Shown piece by piece: positions 8,468 to 17,233 of a DNA stretch of 64,000 nt. The translations under genes and the position numbers were made by a program. Below the pieces are notes generated by a model that saw only the letters and a list, made by a program, of their open reading frames with translations, ran no database searches and was not told the DNA's origin. Numbering within the stretch: the first letter of the stretch is position 1; each line of letters starts with the position of its first letter. The stretch spans positions 1 through 64,000 of the forward strand of contig DGHR01000003.1 of NCBI GenBank assembly GCA_002392745.1, in the 5' to 3' direction. The DNA comes from Bacteroidales bacterium UBA3843 (GTDB taxonomy: Bacteria > Bacteroidota > Bacteroidia > Bacteroidales > Paludibacteraceae).

Positions 8468-8560
8468 TTAAACGGACGTTTTTTTGGAGCCAAAAAGAAA
8501 TCATATGAGAAAAATTTTGCATAAAAGCGCACATTATTTGTAAAAAAATCACGCGTGCGC

Positions 8561-8591
8561 TTGCGTATGTGAAAATTTTGTTGTACCTTTG
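8561..8591 (+). promoter_or_regulatory. Bacteroidota-type promoter
   Basis: TTG 8561-8563 and TACCTTTG 8584-8591, 20 bases apart. Drives the membrane protein at 8671 and probably the downstream ligase. Divergent from the promoter at 8436-8467. Confidence 0.8.
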
Positions 8592-8670
8592 CAGCCAAAT
8601 TGGCGCAAAGCGAGACACACCGATGAAATCGCTCCGCCGCAGACACACGCAACAATAAACACCCAAAAAT

Positions 8671-9093
8671 ATGAGTACAACCGGAAAAGTAATCACATGG
8701 AGCTCGGTCATCGTAGTTTTAGGACTGGCTATTTTTATCTTCTTCAAATTCTGCTTCGTCTATAGCGAGGGCGTGAACGAAGGAGACATCAACTATTTCC
8801 AGAAGGAAGGCTTCATCTTCAAAACCTACGAGGGCAAGATGATCCAGACCGGACTGAAATCCGTCAAAGACAAAGGCTCCATCCAATCGAACGAGTTCAA
8901 GTTCTCGGTAGTAAGCGAGGAGGTCGCCAAGCAACTGAACGAAGGGAGCAACGTAGGCGTCAAACTGCATTGGAAACGCTATCTGGGCACATTGCCCTGG
9001 CGCGGCAACAGCCAGTTCATCGTGGACAGCGTGTACACCTCCGGTTCCGCCTCGTCCAAGGTGGTAACACCCGTTCCTCCTGTGGAGTTGTAA
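8671..9093 (+). CDS. Small membrane-anchored protein
   Basis: A 140-residue protein with one N-terminal membrane segment (about residues 8-28, ITWSSVIVVLGLAIFIFF) and a soluble beta-rich domain (about 35-128). It resembles a protein conserved in Bacteroides that some databases wrongly label 6-phosphogluconate dehydrogenase; no Rossmann or dehydrogenase motif is present here. Function unknown. It has its own promoter and lies 33 bases ahead of the acyl-CoA ligase, so the two probably share a transcript. Confidence 0.8.
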   Translation: MSTTGKVITWSSVIVVLGLAIFIFFKFCFVYSEGVNEGDINYFQKEGFIFKTYEGKMIQTGLKSVKDKGSIQSNEFKFSVVSEEVAKQLNEGSNVGVKLHWKRYLGTLPWRGNSQFIVDSVYTSGSASSKVVTPVPPVEL

Positions 9094-9126
9094 CAGTTAG
9101 AGACAGTTTGAAAATTTGAAATCGTT

Positions 9127-10803
9127 ATGATGACTGAAGAGAAATATAATTTCGTCAAATACTACGAGCGCTCGTTTCGCGAGAACTGGGACATGGAAGC
9201 CGTGACGGATTACGGCACAGACGTGACCCTGACATACGGCCAACTGGCTATCAATATCCGCAAACTGCATATCCTGTTTTCCGAGTGCGGCATCAAGAAG
9301 AACGACAAGATTGCCGTCATGGGTAAGAACAACAGCAACTGGGTGGCAGTCTATCTGGCCACCATCACCTATGGCGCCATCATCGTTCCCATCCTGCAGG
9401 ATTTTCGCGCCAACGACGCTATCCATATCATCAACCATTCGGAGAGCAAGTTGCTCTTTATCAGCGACATCAACTGGGAAGGCATCGACCTGGACCAGAT
9501 TCCCAAGGTCAAAGCGGCTATCAGCCTGAATGACTGGCACCCGATATCCCTGGCTCTCGACCCCCAAAAAATCAATTATGACGCCATCGCCGCCAAGTTC
9601 AAAACGGAGTATCCGGACGGGTACCGGGCAAAGGATGTGCACTACGACGAGCGTCCGAACAGCGAGATAGGCTCCATCAACTACACCAGCGGCACAACCG
9701 GTTTCAGCAAGGGCGTTATCACTCCGCTCAACGCGCTGGCAGGCAACGTGCGTTACGGACTGGAGAGCGGCATCGCGTTCAAAGGGTCGCGGTTTGTGAC
9801 CTTCCTGCCTCTGGCACACGCCTACGGCTGCGCGTTCGACTTCCTCTCGTGTCTCGCCGCCGGCGGTCACACATGGCTCATCGGACGCACACCGAGTCCG
9901 AAAATCCTGCTGAAAGCGTTCGGAGAAGTGAAACCGACGGTGATTCTCTCCGTTCCACTGATACTGGAGAAGATATACAAGAAGATGATTGTGCCGCAAA
10001 TCCAGAAACCGCCCGTAAGCTGGGTGCTGAAAGTGCCGTTCCTGGACGAAGTCGTATGCGCCAAAATCCGTGAACAACTGGTTCAGGCTTTCGGCGGCGA
10101 GTTCAGCCAGATGATCATCGGCGGCGCTCCTCTCAACCCGGAGGTGGAGGCCTTTCTCTACCGCATCAAGTTCCCCGTCTCGGTCGGCTACGGCATGACC
10201 GAGTGCGCACCGCTGATTTGCTACACGCCCATCAACGAGGGTCCCCGCATGTTCTCCTGCGGCCGGCCATTGCCGGGAATCATGGAGGTGAAAATCCTGG
10301 ACCCGAACGAACAGGGAATAGGCGAAGTGGTCGTTCGCGGCGAGAACACCATGCAGGGCTATTACAAGAACCCCAAAGTGACCAAAGAGAGCTTCACCAA
10401 AGACGGCTGGCTGCGCACGGGTGACCTGGGACAACTGGACGAGGACGGCTATCTCTACATCAAGGGACGCTGCAAGACAATGCTCCTCGGTCCGAGCGGA
10501 CAGAATATCTACCCCGAAGAAATAGAGGCGAAGATAAACAACATGCCATACGTGCTGGAATCGCTGGTTCTGCAACAAGAAGACAACCGCCTCGTAGCCT
10601 TGGTATGCCCGGACTACAACGAGGTGGACGCCAGCGGTCTGACCAGAGAACAACTGGACGAAACAATGGAAGACGCCCGCAAACAAGTCAACTCCGAGTT
10701 GGCCGCATACGAACAGATTTCCATTGTCAAACTCTATCCGCATGAGTTTGAGAAGACCCCGAAGAAGTCCATCAAGCGTTTCCTCTATACGAATATGGTG
10801 TAG
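9127..10803 (+). CDS. Long-chain fatty acid-CoA ligase family protein
   Basis: A 558-residue AMP-forming acyl-activating enzyme, which joins a fatty acid to CoA through an acyl-adenylate. The P-loop is YTSGTTGFSKG (about 187), motif A4/A5 is GYGMTECAP (about 354), and the ATP-binding Asp lies in GWLRTGDLG (about 427). The hinge is followed by KGRCKTM, with GPSGQNIYPEEIE (about 457) and a C-terminal Lys near KTPKKSIKR. The family resemblance is to FadD/FAA-type ligases. The acyl chain length cannot be told from sequence. Start at the first of two ATGs; either gives the same domain. A duplicated simple repeat fills the 140 bases before coaX. Confidence 0.92.
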   Translation: MMTEEKYNFVKYYERSFRENWDMEAVTDYGTDVTLTYGQLAINIRKLHILFSECGIKKNDKIAVMGKNNSNWVAVYLATITYGAIIVPILQDFRANDAIHIINHSESKLLFISDINWEGIDLDQIPKVKAAISLNDWHPISLALDPQKINYDAIAAKFKTEYPDGYRAKDVHYDERPNSEIGSINYTSGTTGFSKGVITPLNALAGNVRYGLESGIAFKGSRFVTFLPLAHAYGCAFDFLSCLAAGGHTWLIGRTPSPKILLKAFGEVKPTVILSVPLILEKIYKKMIVPQIQKPPVSWVLKVPFLDEVVCAKIREQLVQAFGGEFSQMIIGGAPLNPEVEAFLYRIKFPVSVGYGMTECAPLICYTPINEGPRMFSCGRPLPGIMEVKILDPNEQGIGEVVVRGENTMQGYYKNPKVTKESFTKDGWLRTGDLGQLDEDGYLYIKGRCKTMLLGPSGQNIYPEEIEAKINNMPYVLESLVLQQEDNRLVALVCPDYNEVDASGLTREQLDETMEDARKQVNSELAAYEQISIVKLYPHEFEKTPKKSIKRFLYTNMV

Positions 10804-10943
10804 GGGAAGGTGAAAGGTGAAAGGTTATAGGTTATTGGTGATTGGTGATTGTTTTTTTTACCTTTCTCGGCGGAGGCCACTCCTTCCGCTTCAACGGAAG
10901 GACGCTCCGGGTTATAGGTTATTGGTTATAGGTTATTGCCCAA
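10804..10943. repeat. Simple repeat words in the gap before coaX
   Basis: Iterated GGTGAAAGG, GGTTATAGGTTATTGG and GGTGATTGG words. A small hairpin (CCTTCCGCTTCAACGGAAGG, about 10882-10901) lies between them. The same words recur at 26541-26586, about 30496-30510 and inside the gene at 46774. Confidence 0.65.
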
Positions 10944-11699
10944 ATGAATCTCTGTATCGACCAAGGAAATAGCCGCACGAAAGTGGCACTGATGACGGAC
11001 GAAGGAAAGATGATAAACGATTTCATCTACAAGTCCTTCTCGTCGGCTGACGTAGAGCGGTTGTTCGACCTGTATGATATCACCGATTCCATCATCAGTT
11101 CGGTCATCAACATCGAACCGGCCATCGTCAACAGCCTGCACCGCCGCTCCCGGCATTTTGTGCTGTTCGACCATAACACACATGTGCCCATCATCAACAG
11201 ATATGACACTCCGGAGACCTTGGGCCAGGACAGACTGGCTGCCGCTGTGGGCGCCAAATGGCTTTGTCCGGACGAGAATCTGCTGATTATCGATGCCGGT
11301 TCTGCCGTCACCTACGATTTTGTGAGTGCGGCAGGGGAGTACATGGGAGGCAACATTGCTCCCGGGCTGAAGATGCGGTTCACGATGCTCCAGCGGATGA
11401 CCAAGAAACTGCCGCTGGTCGAAGTGGGCGAAAACGAACTGATACCTCTGTTCGGAAAAAACACCCGGGACGCCATCGCCGCCGGAGTGATACGCGGCCT
11501 GGCATACGAAGTGAAAGGGTACATGCGTACGCTCTCAGAGAAAGTACCGCATTTCCAAACATACCTGACGGGCGGGAATGCACCTTATATATTAAATAAT
11601 GTCCGCTCCTCCAGATCCGAGAAACGCGAACTGCATTTCGAAAAACATCTGGTGCTCATCGGACTCAACCGGATTCTTGTGGCAAACAAGAAACAATAA
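10944..11699 (+). CDS. coaX: Type III pantothenate kinase
   Basis: A 251-residue ASKHA-fold kinase making 4'-phosphopantothenate, the first step of CoA synthesis. Motifs: DQGNSRTK at residues 6-13 (phosphate 1), LGQDRLA at about 93 (G-x-D-R), DAGSAVTYD at about 116 (phosphate 2), GGNIAPGLKMR at about 135, and TRDAIAAGVIRGL near 175. Length matches the family. It is followed eight bases later by the barrel protein gene; this order is the usual one in Bacteroidales. Confidence 0.95.
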   Translation: MNLCIDQGNSRTKVALMTDEGKMINDFIYKSFSSADVERLFDLYDITDSIISSVINIEPAIVNSLHRRSRHFVLFDHNTHVPIINRYDTPETLGQDRLAAAVGAKWLCPDENLLIIDAGSAVTYDFVSAAGEYMGGNIAPGLKMRFTMLQRMTKKLPLVEVGENELIPLFGKNTRDAIAAGVIRGLAYEVKGYMRTLSEKVPHFQTYLTGGNAPYILNNVRSSRSEKRELHFEKHLVLIGLNRILVANKKQ

Positions 11700-11706
11700 A
11701 AGACGA

Positions 11707-12954
11707 ATGAATAAAAGATATCTCGTGAAGCGAATATACAGACATCTGTTCCTCATAACGGCGCTGCTGTCCGGCAGTGTTGTATTCGCGCAGAACATGA
11801 CCAGTTCCCCTTTCTCCCGCTATGCGTACGGAGACATGAATGAGAATGTGCCGACCGGCTATCGCGCCATGGGCGGAGTGGGAATCGGCATGCGCAGCAA
11901 CCGCGCCATCAACCCCTCTCAACCCGCGTCGTACACGGCGGGTGACTCTCTGACGTTCAATATGGACGTTGCCGCCAGCGCCAACTGGAGCCGCTATCGT
12001 GACGCGAGAGGCATGCGCAACAAGGCGAACGGAAACCTGGAGTATCTGACCATCCAGATTCCGCTCTGGAAACGCTGGATAGCGTTCTCGGTAGGTCTGC
12101 TGCCCTATAGCTCCGTCGGATACGAGATAGCACAGACCGACTCCACCAAGGACCTGAGAGGAGCCTACACCCGCACCTATTCCGGAGACGGCAACATCAG
12201 CGAGATATACGGCGGTCTGAGTTTCAATATTTGCAACTGGTTTGCCCTCGGCGCCAACATCTATTATATGTGGGGCGACCTGAGCCGCATGCGCACGCTG
12301 ACTTTTAACGACGCGGCCAAGACCCCGACCATTCAGGCCGAGATACTGAGCGTGAGCAATGTGCGTCTGCGCTACGGCGCACAGTTCTTCCATACATGGG
12401 GCGACCACACCCTGAACCTGGGCGCCATATTCGAGAACCGCATGAAACTGCATAGCGAGTATGTGCTGGTGGAAACCCAGACGGAGGACTCGATTCCCAT
12501 CTACGTGGACGGTTGGCAGCTGCCGATGGTCTATGGAGTAGGAGCCAGTTACACGTGGGACAAACGGCTCACAATAGCCGTGGATTACGAGCGGCAGTGT
12601 ATGGCTTCCGCCCTCTACAACGGTCTCCCGGGCAACAAGCAGGGATTGCAAGACCGCAGCCGATACGCCTTCGGACTGGAATACCGTCATAACCCCATGA
12701 GCAGAAAATATGCGGAACGCATGCTCTGGCGCGCCGGCGTGAGCGTGCAGGACGAATACCTCGCTTCGGTCGGAGCCAAACGCATAACAGCCAGTATCGG
12801 TATCGGTTTCCCGCTATACACCATCGGCACAATAATCAACACCACCATCGAGTATTCGCACCGCGGAAGTATCAGCACCATGGAGGACAATTCGCTGCGG
12901 TTCACGATAGGCGCATCCATTGCCGAAAACTGGTTCATGAAACGCAAACTATAA
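11707..12954 (+). CDS. Outer-membrane beta-barrel protein
   Basis: Start set at ATG 11707 because it gives a clean signal peptide (RHLFLITALLSGSVVFAQ) just after the coaX stop. The mature protein (about 415 residues in all) begins NMTSSPFSRYAYGD, a signature of a conserved Bacteroidales outer-membrane family regularly found after coaX. Alternating hydrophobic strands run to the C-terminus, which ends in NWFMKRKL. No plug domain or TonB box, so a stand-alone barrel. Its substrate is unknown. The neighbours (coaX, TPR protein, lptC) point to envelope maintenance. Confidence 0.85.
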   Translation: MNKRYLVKRIYRHLFLITALLSGSVVFAQNMTSSPFSRYAYGDMNENVPTGYRAMGGVGIGMRSNRAINPSQPASYTAGDSLTFNMDVAASANWSRYRDARGMRNKANGNLEYLTIQIPLWKRWIAFSVGLLPYSSVGYEIAQTDSTKDLRGAYTRTYSGDGNISEIYGGLSFNICNWFALGANIYYMWGDLSRMRTLTFNDAAKTPTIQAEILSVSNVRLRYGAQFFHTWGDHTLNLGAIFENRMKLHSEYVLVETQTEDSIPIYVDGWQLPMVYGVGASYTWDKRLTIAVDYERQCMASALYNGLPGNKQGLQDRSRYAFGLEYRHNPMSRKYAERMLWRAGVSVQDEYLASVGAKRITASIGIGFPLYTIGTIINTTIEYSHRGSISTMEDNSLRFTIGASIAENWFMKRKL

Positions 12955-13034
12955 GTTTGGCATGAAAATTGCGGATGACATATAACCGCCTTTGCAAAAA
13001 GAAGGAATTTACTAACATAAAAACAATATAGATT

Positions 13035-14453
13035 ATGAAACTGAAGACATTAGTTGTATTAGCACTGGCCGCCGCCGTACCGGCAATGGCATGTGCTAAG
13101 AAGCCGAAGAAAGCGGATGCTGCTCCGGAGGCCGAGAAAACGGTACAGGCAGTAGAGGAACCCGAACCCACCATCACCGAAGAATGTGTAATGAATGTTT
13201 CGCTGTTCCACGAGTCCGTCAAGAACAAAATGTATGCAGATGCCTACGGCCCCTGGATGGAAGTGTACACTACCTGCCCGAACGCCAACAAGTCAATCTA
13301 TTCGGACGGTTCGAAAATCGTAGAGGCACTCTATCAGGCAGCCTCTGACCCCAAGGAGAAAGAGCGTCTGGCCAACCTCGCCATCGAGATGCAGGACAAA
13401 CGTATCAAGTATTTCGGCAATGACCCCAAATATCCGAAGGCATATATCCTGGGCGAAAAGGGTCTGGCATATCTGGACTTCTTCGGCGATACCAAACTGA
13501 GCGAAGCACGCGAGTGCCTCCAGCAATCCGTAGAAGGCATGGGCGCAAGCAGCAAGATAATGGTGCTGGTAAAACTGGTAGATGCATCGTACGCCATCTA
13601 CAAACAGAGCCCAGATACCAAAGCCGAGCAGTTTATCGCTGACTATGAGTTGGCAAGCAACTATCTGGCAGAGCAGGCTGCTAACACCAACAACAAGAAT
13701 GCAGAGATTGCCGGCAAGCAGAAGGATTATGTGGACAATATCTTTGCTATCTCGGGTGCCGCAGACTGCGCCAAACTGGATGCTATCTACGCTTCCGTAG
13801 TAAAGGAGAACCAGACGAACCTGGACATGCTGCAGAAGATTGCCAAACTCTACAAACGTGTTCGTTGCACCGAGAGCGATGTCTATTTCGCCGCATGCGA
13901 GTCCGCTCACAAACTGCAACCTACCGATGAGTCGGCAGCCGGCTGTGCATCCATGGCGGCTAAGAAAGGCGATTACGAGCAGGCTGTGAACTACTACGAC
14001 CAGGCAATCAAACTGGCTATGGTAGAGGACGAATTGGAGGATGTGGCTGATTATCAGTACAATGCAGCATTCTATTGCTACAACAACCTGAAAAAATACG
14101 CTGAAGCACGCAAGTATGCACAAGCTTCCATCGCTACACTGAGCGGTCTGGGAATCAGCAAAGGACAGGGACGTTGCTATATCATCATCGGTATGTGCTA
14201 CGCTTCTACACAGCTCTATCCCAATGACGCCAAAGGACGTATCCTGAACAAGACCGTTTATTGGGCTGCAGTGGATAAGTTTGTCAAGGCTAAACAAGTA
14301 GATTCGTCTGTCGAGGCGCAAGCTTCAGAGTTCATCTCTACCTACAGCCGCTATTATCCGACCAAAGAGGAGCGTTTCGACCTGCCGGGCGAGTTCTCCG
14401 GCTCCACGTACTACGTAGGCGGTTGGATTGGCGAGTCAACTTCAATCCGTTAA
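13035..14453 (+). CDS. Periplasmic TPR protein
   Basis: A 472-residue exported protein. The signal peptide is MKLKTLVVLALAAAVPAMAC; the AMAC is not a good lipobox, so it may be soluble. Tetratricopeptide-like helix pairs are seen throughout. A clear one is YEQAVNYYDQAIKLA (about 318), followed by AEARKYAQASIATL (about 355). Conserved in Bacteroidales between the barrel protein and lptC. Function not established. It may be a scaffold for envelope assembly. The lptC TTG start lies three bases after its stop. Confidence 0.85.
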   Translation: MKLKTLVVLALAAAVPAMACAKKPKKADAAPEAEKTVQAVEEPEPTITEECVMNVSLFHESVKNKMYADAYGPWMEVYTTCPNANKSIYSDGSKIVEALYQAASDPKEKERLANLAIEMQDKRIKYFGNDPKYPKAYILGEKGLAYLDFFGDTKLSEARECLQQSVEGMGASSKIMVLVKLVDASYAIYKQSPDTKAEQFIADYELASNYLAEQAANTNNKNAEIAGKQKDYVDNIFAISGAADCAKLDAIYASVVKENQTNLDMLQKIAKLYKRVRCTESDVYFAACESAHKLQPTDESAAGCASMAAKKGDYEQAVNYYDQAIKLAMVEDELEDVADYQYNAAFYCYNNLKKYAEARKYAQASIATLSGLGISKGQGRCYIIIGMCYASTQLYPNDAKGRILNKTVYWAAVDKFVKAKQVDSSVEAQASEFISTYSRYYPTKEERFDLPGEFSGSTYYVGGWIGESTSIR

Positions 14454-14456
14454 GTT

Positions 14457-15029
14457 TTGCAGCAGCAAACCAACCATAGAACAATAATCTCTGTAGCGGG
14501 TATCATAATGATGCTCGCTACGGTTTTCTATTCTTGCGGAGAACGGGCTGGGGAAACCGCGCTGATAGACAGCGGCCGGAACCGCATGCCGGTTTTGAAG
14601 ACCGATTCGGTCAGCACGCTCATCTCCGACTCGGGAATAACACGATACAGGATTGAAGCCCCGGAATGGCTGTATTTCGACAAGACTGAACCGCCCTACC
14701 AGGAGTTTCCGGAGGGCATATACCTGGAGCAATTCGACGAGGAACTGAATGTAGAGGCCTCGCTCAAAGCAGATTATGCCCATTACGACGAGTCCACACA
14801 GATATGGAAACTGCGCGGAAACGTCCACGCACTCAACCGAAAAGGCGAACAGTTTGACACTCCGGAACTGAACTGGGACCAACAAACACATCGTGTATAT
14901 TCCGACTCGTCTATCCATATTACCCGCGAGACAAGTATCATCGAGGGAGTAGGGTTTGATTCAAACGAGGAAATGAGCAAATATACAATCCTCCATCCGA
15001 CGGGAGTCTTCCCCATCGACGAGGAATAA
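14457..15029 (+). CDS. lptC: LPS export protein LptC
   Basis: A 190-residue bitopic or lipid-anchored periplasmic protein of the Lpt bridge that carries lipopolysaccharide from the inner to the outer membrane. I chose the TTG at 14457, three bases after the upstream stop, because it supplies the charged N-terminus (NHRT) ahead of the hydrophobic stretch SVAGIIMMLATVFYSC; the ATG at 14508 would cut into that stretch. FYSC looks like a lipobox. The LptC fold follows: GITRYRIEAPEW (about 58), then repeated strands ending VEGVGFDSNEEMSKYTI-like near the C-terminus (EGVGFDSNEEMSKYTI), the usual LptC signature in this phylum. Confidence 0.88.
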   Translation: MQQQTNHRTIISVAGIIMMLATVFYSCGERAGETALIDSGRNRMPVLKTDSVSTLISDSGITRYRIEAPEWLYFDKTEPPYQEFPEGIYLEQFDEELNVEASLKADYAHYDESTQIWKLRGNVHALNRKGEQFDTPELNWDQQTHRVYSDSSIHITRETSIIEGVGFDSNEEMSKYTILHPTGVFPIDEE

Positions 15030-15064
15030 AATGGTACTAACACCACCAAATAGTAGATGAATAT

Positions 15065-15805
15065 ATGTTATTAGAAGGAAAAACCGCCTTAATCACGGGT
15101 GCCGCCCGCGGAATAGGCAAACAAATAGCACTGGCTTTTGCCAAAGAGGGTTGCAATATCGCATACACCGACCTGGAAATCAACGACCAGGCCGAAGCAA
15201 CCACCGCAGAAATAGCCGCTTTGGGCGTGCAAGTGCGCGCATATGCCAGCAACGCCGCAGATTTCGATGCGGCTCATCAGGTAGTAGAGCAGGTTATCGC
15301 TGATTTCGGACGAATCGATATCTTGGTCAATAATGCCGGAATTACCCGTGATACACTACTCATGCGTATGACCGAACAGCAGTGGGACCAGGTGATACAA
15401 GTGAACCTGAAGTCCGCCTTCAATTTCACTCACGCAGTGACTCCCTCTATGATGCGTCAGCGCAGCGGCTCCATTATCTCGCTGAGTTCGGTGGTAGGAA
15501 TCAACGGCAACGCCGGTCAGGCTAATTACGCTGCCAGCAAGGCCGGTATCATCGCCCTGACCAAATCCGTAGCCAAGGAACTCGGTTCACGCGGCATCCG
15601 CGCCAACGCGATTGCACCGGGTTTTATCATAACAGACATGACCAAGGCGCTCAGCGAAGAGACACTCAAGCAGTTCGTCTCGATGATTCCTATGCGGCGC
15701 GGAGGCGAACCGGAAGAGGTTGCCAAGGTGGCGCTCTTCCTGGCCTGCGACCTCAGTTCGTACGTCAGCGGACAAGTCATACAAGTCAATGGCGCTATGG
15801 CCTAA
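15065..15805 (+). CDS. fabG: 3-oxoacyl-[ACP] reductase
   Basis: A 246-residue short-chain dehydrogenase that reduces 3-oxoacyl-ACP with NADPH in fatty-acid elongation. Cofactor motif TGAARGIG (11-18), NNAG (about 88-91), catalytic Ser in SLSSVVG (about 140) and Tyr/Lys in YAASK (about 153-157). The C-terminal SYVSGQVIQVNGAMA is typical of FabG. It closes the plus-strand run and is followed by a strong terminator. Confidence 0.93.
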   Translation: MLLEGKTALITGAARGIGKQIALAFAKEGCNIAYTDLEINDQAEATTAEIAALGVQVRAYASNAADFDAAHQVVEQVIADFGRIDILVNNAGITRDTLLMRMTEQQWDQVIQVNLKSAFNFTHAVTPSMMRQRSGSIISLSSVVGINGNAGQANYAASKAGIIALTKSVAKELGSRGIRANAIAPGFIITDMTKALSEETLKQFVSMIPMRRGGEPEEVAKVALFLACDLSSYVSGQVIQVNGAMA

Positions 15806-15811
15806 AGAGAA

Positions 15812-15843
15812 AATCCCTCGCATTGCTGCGGGGGATTTTTTTT
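15812..15843 (+). terminator. Rho-independent terminator after fabG
   Basis: AATCCCTCGCA (15812-15822) pairs with TGCGGGGGATT (15827-15837) over a four-base loop, followed by a run of eight T. Confidence 0.9.
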
Positions 15844-15876
15844 AGTATGGCCGGTGGCCGGACCCTTTGTCAACGG

Positions 15877-17223
15877 TTAGTTCTCGAAGATTAAGAAAGT
15901 CCATGGCTGAAGCGTAAAGCTCTGCGTGCTTTGCAATTCCGCCTTCTTCTCGCATAGGATGTTATGGTATTTTCCTTCATAGCCCGTCAAATCGAGAGTG
16001 ACAGTCTGTTCCTCGCCGGACATGTTCATCACGGCAATGACGGTGTTGTTGTACCATTTGCCTTCTTTCCGGCGGACGCAGGCAAAGATATGCTCGTTGT
16101 CGGCCGGAATACGGAGCATAGGCGCGCCTGCTTCCGGGCTGAACAATGCTTTGTTGCGTGCCCTGAGGGCATTCAGTCGGCTGTACAACTCGGCTTGGGC
16201 GTATGCTGAATCCGTGTCAATCAGGTCTTTCTCAAAGAACTCCAGACGATGGTGGTTTCCGCTCAGTTGACCGGTGTAAATCATCGGCATACCGGGCACT
16301 ACGTAACAGAATGCGGCAAACAGCGGCACTGCGTCTCCCATGCGTTCCTGCTCTGTACCGTTCCAGCTGTTTTCGTCATGGTTGGTGATGAAATTCATGC
16401 GAATGGCTTCCGAACGGATGGTGGTGTCTGCTTTCGCAAAATACGACCACAAGTCCGCTACGTTTTTCTTGCCTTGCGCCACTTCGTTCATTAGATGGTG
16501 AAGCGTCCAGCCATAGTACATGTCAAAGGCGCTCTCGGTCAGTTCCTGCGCCTTGTCTTCATCCTCGGCCAGCGTGAACATCTGCGGATGAGTCAGACGC
16601 AGATCGCCCATCGCCCAGTTCCAGAAATCGGTCGGCACTTCTCCGGCCACGTCGCAGCGGAAGCCGTCGATGCCGATGCTGTCCATCCACCAATGCATTG
16701 CCTTCAGCATCTCGGCGCGCATGTCCCGGTTTTCATAATTCAGTTTGGATATATCCGTCCAGTCGTATTGCACCATCAGGTTGCCCAGACTGTCCCTGTA
16801 ATGCCATCCTTCGTTCTTGGTCCATTCGCTGTCCGGCGCTGTATGATTGGCCACCCAGTCGAGGATAACACGGAAACCCATCTTGTGCGCTTTGGCCAGA
16901 AAATGCTCAAAATCCTCACGAGTACCGAATTCGGGATTGATAGCGCAGTAATCAATGATGGAGTAGTAACTGCCCAGCGTACCCTTGCGGGTGAGTTTGC
17001 CGATAGGCTGGCAGGGCATCACCCAGATGATGTCAATGCCGTTCTGCTTCAATGTGGGCAACAAGGTCTCTGCGGCACGGAAGGTGCCCTCCGGAGTGGC
17101 CTGACGGGTGTTGAGTTCATAAATAGTGGCGTCATACGCCCATTTCGGGTGACGCATCTCTTTCTGATTGGCGCAACCGGCAAACATGAGCGCGGCCAGC
17201 GCAACGAGAATGGATTTTTTCAT
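15877..17223 (-). CDS. GH13 alpha-amylase family lipoprotein (1)
   Basis: A 448-residue secreted glycoside hydrolase for alpha-glucans. The signal ends in a lipobox (LMFAGC). (beta/alpha)8 barrel motifs: ILDWVANH (region I, about 120), DGFRCDVA (region II, nucleophile Asp about 188), FTLAEDED (region III, acid Glu about 218; less standard than the usual E in a GE pair), and FITNHDENSW (region IV, about 281). The C-terminal 80 residues form the beta-sandwich. It lies 10 bases after the second GH13 gene on the same strand, so they form an operon. No SusC/SusD pair is nearby. Confidence 0.9.
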   Translation of the reverse strand: MKKSILVALAALMFAGCANQKEMRHPKWAYDATIYELNTRQATPEGTFRAAETLLPTLKQNGIDIIWVMPCQPIGKLTRKGTLGSYYSIIDYCAINPEFGTREDFEHFLAKAHKMGFRVILDWVANHTAPDSEWTKNEGWHYRDSLGNLMVQYDWTDISKLNYENRDMRAEMLKAMHWWMDSIGIDGFRCDVAGEVPTDFWNWAMGDLRLTHPQMFTLAEDEDKAQELTESAFDMYYGWTLHHLMNEVAQGKKNVADLWSYFAKADTTIRSEAIRMNFITNHDENSWNGTEQERMGDAVPLFAAFCYVVPGMPMIYTGQLSGNHHRLEFFEKDLIDTDSAYAQAELYSRLNALRARNKALFSPEAGAPMLRIPADNEHIFACVRRKEGKWYNNTVIAVMNMSGEEQTVTLDLTGYEGKYHNILCEKKAELQSTQSFTLQPWTFLIFEN

Positions 17224-17233
17224 GGGGATATAG

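Noticed and set aside
9097..10743. 548-aa minus-strand frame opposite the acyl-CoA ligase
   Set aside because: Shadow of a GC-rich, well conserved gene on the plus strand; no family resemblance.
11665..12690. 341-aa minus-strand frame opposite the barrel protein
   Set aside because: Shadow frame; the plus strand has signal peptide and family signature.
12956..12995. Promoter ahead of the TPR gene
   Set aside because: CGCCTTTG with no TTG at 20 bases; the match to the otherwise regular promoter pattern is too poor.
13293..14321. 342-aa minus-strand frame opposite the TPR gene
   Set aside because: Shadow frame of the TPR protein with its biased codon positions.
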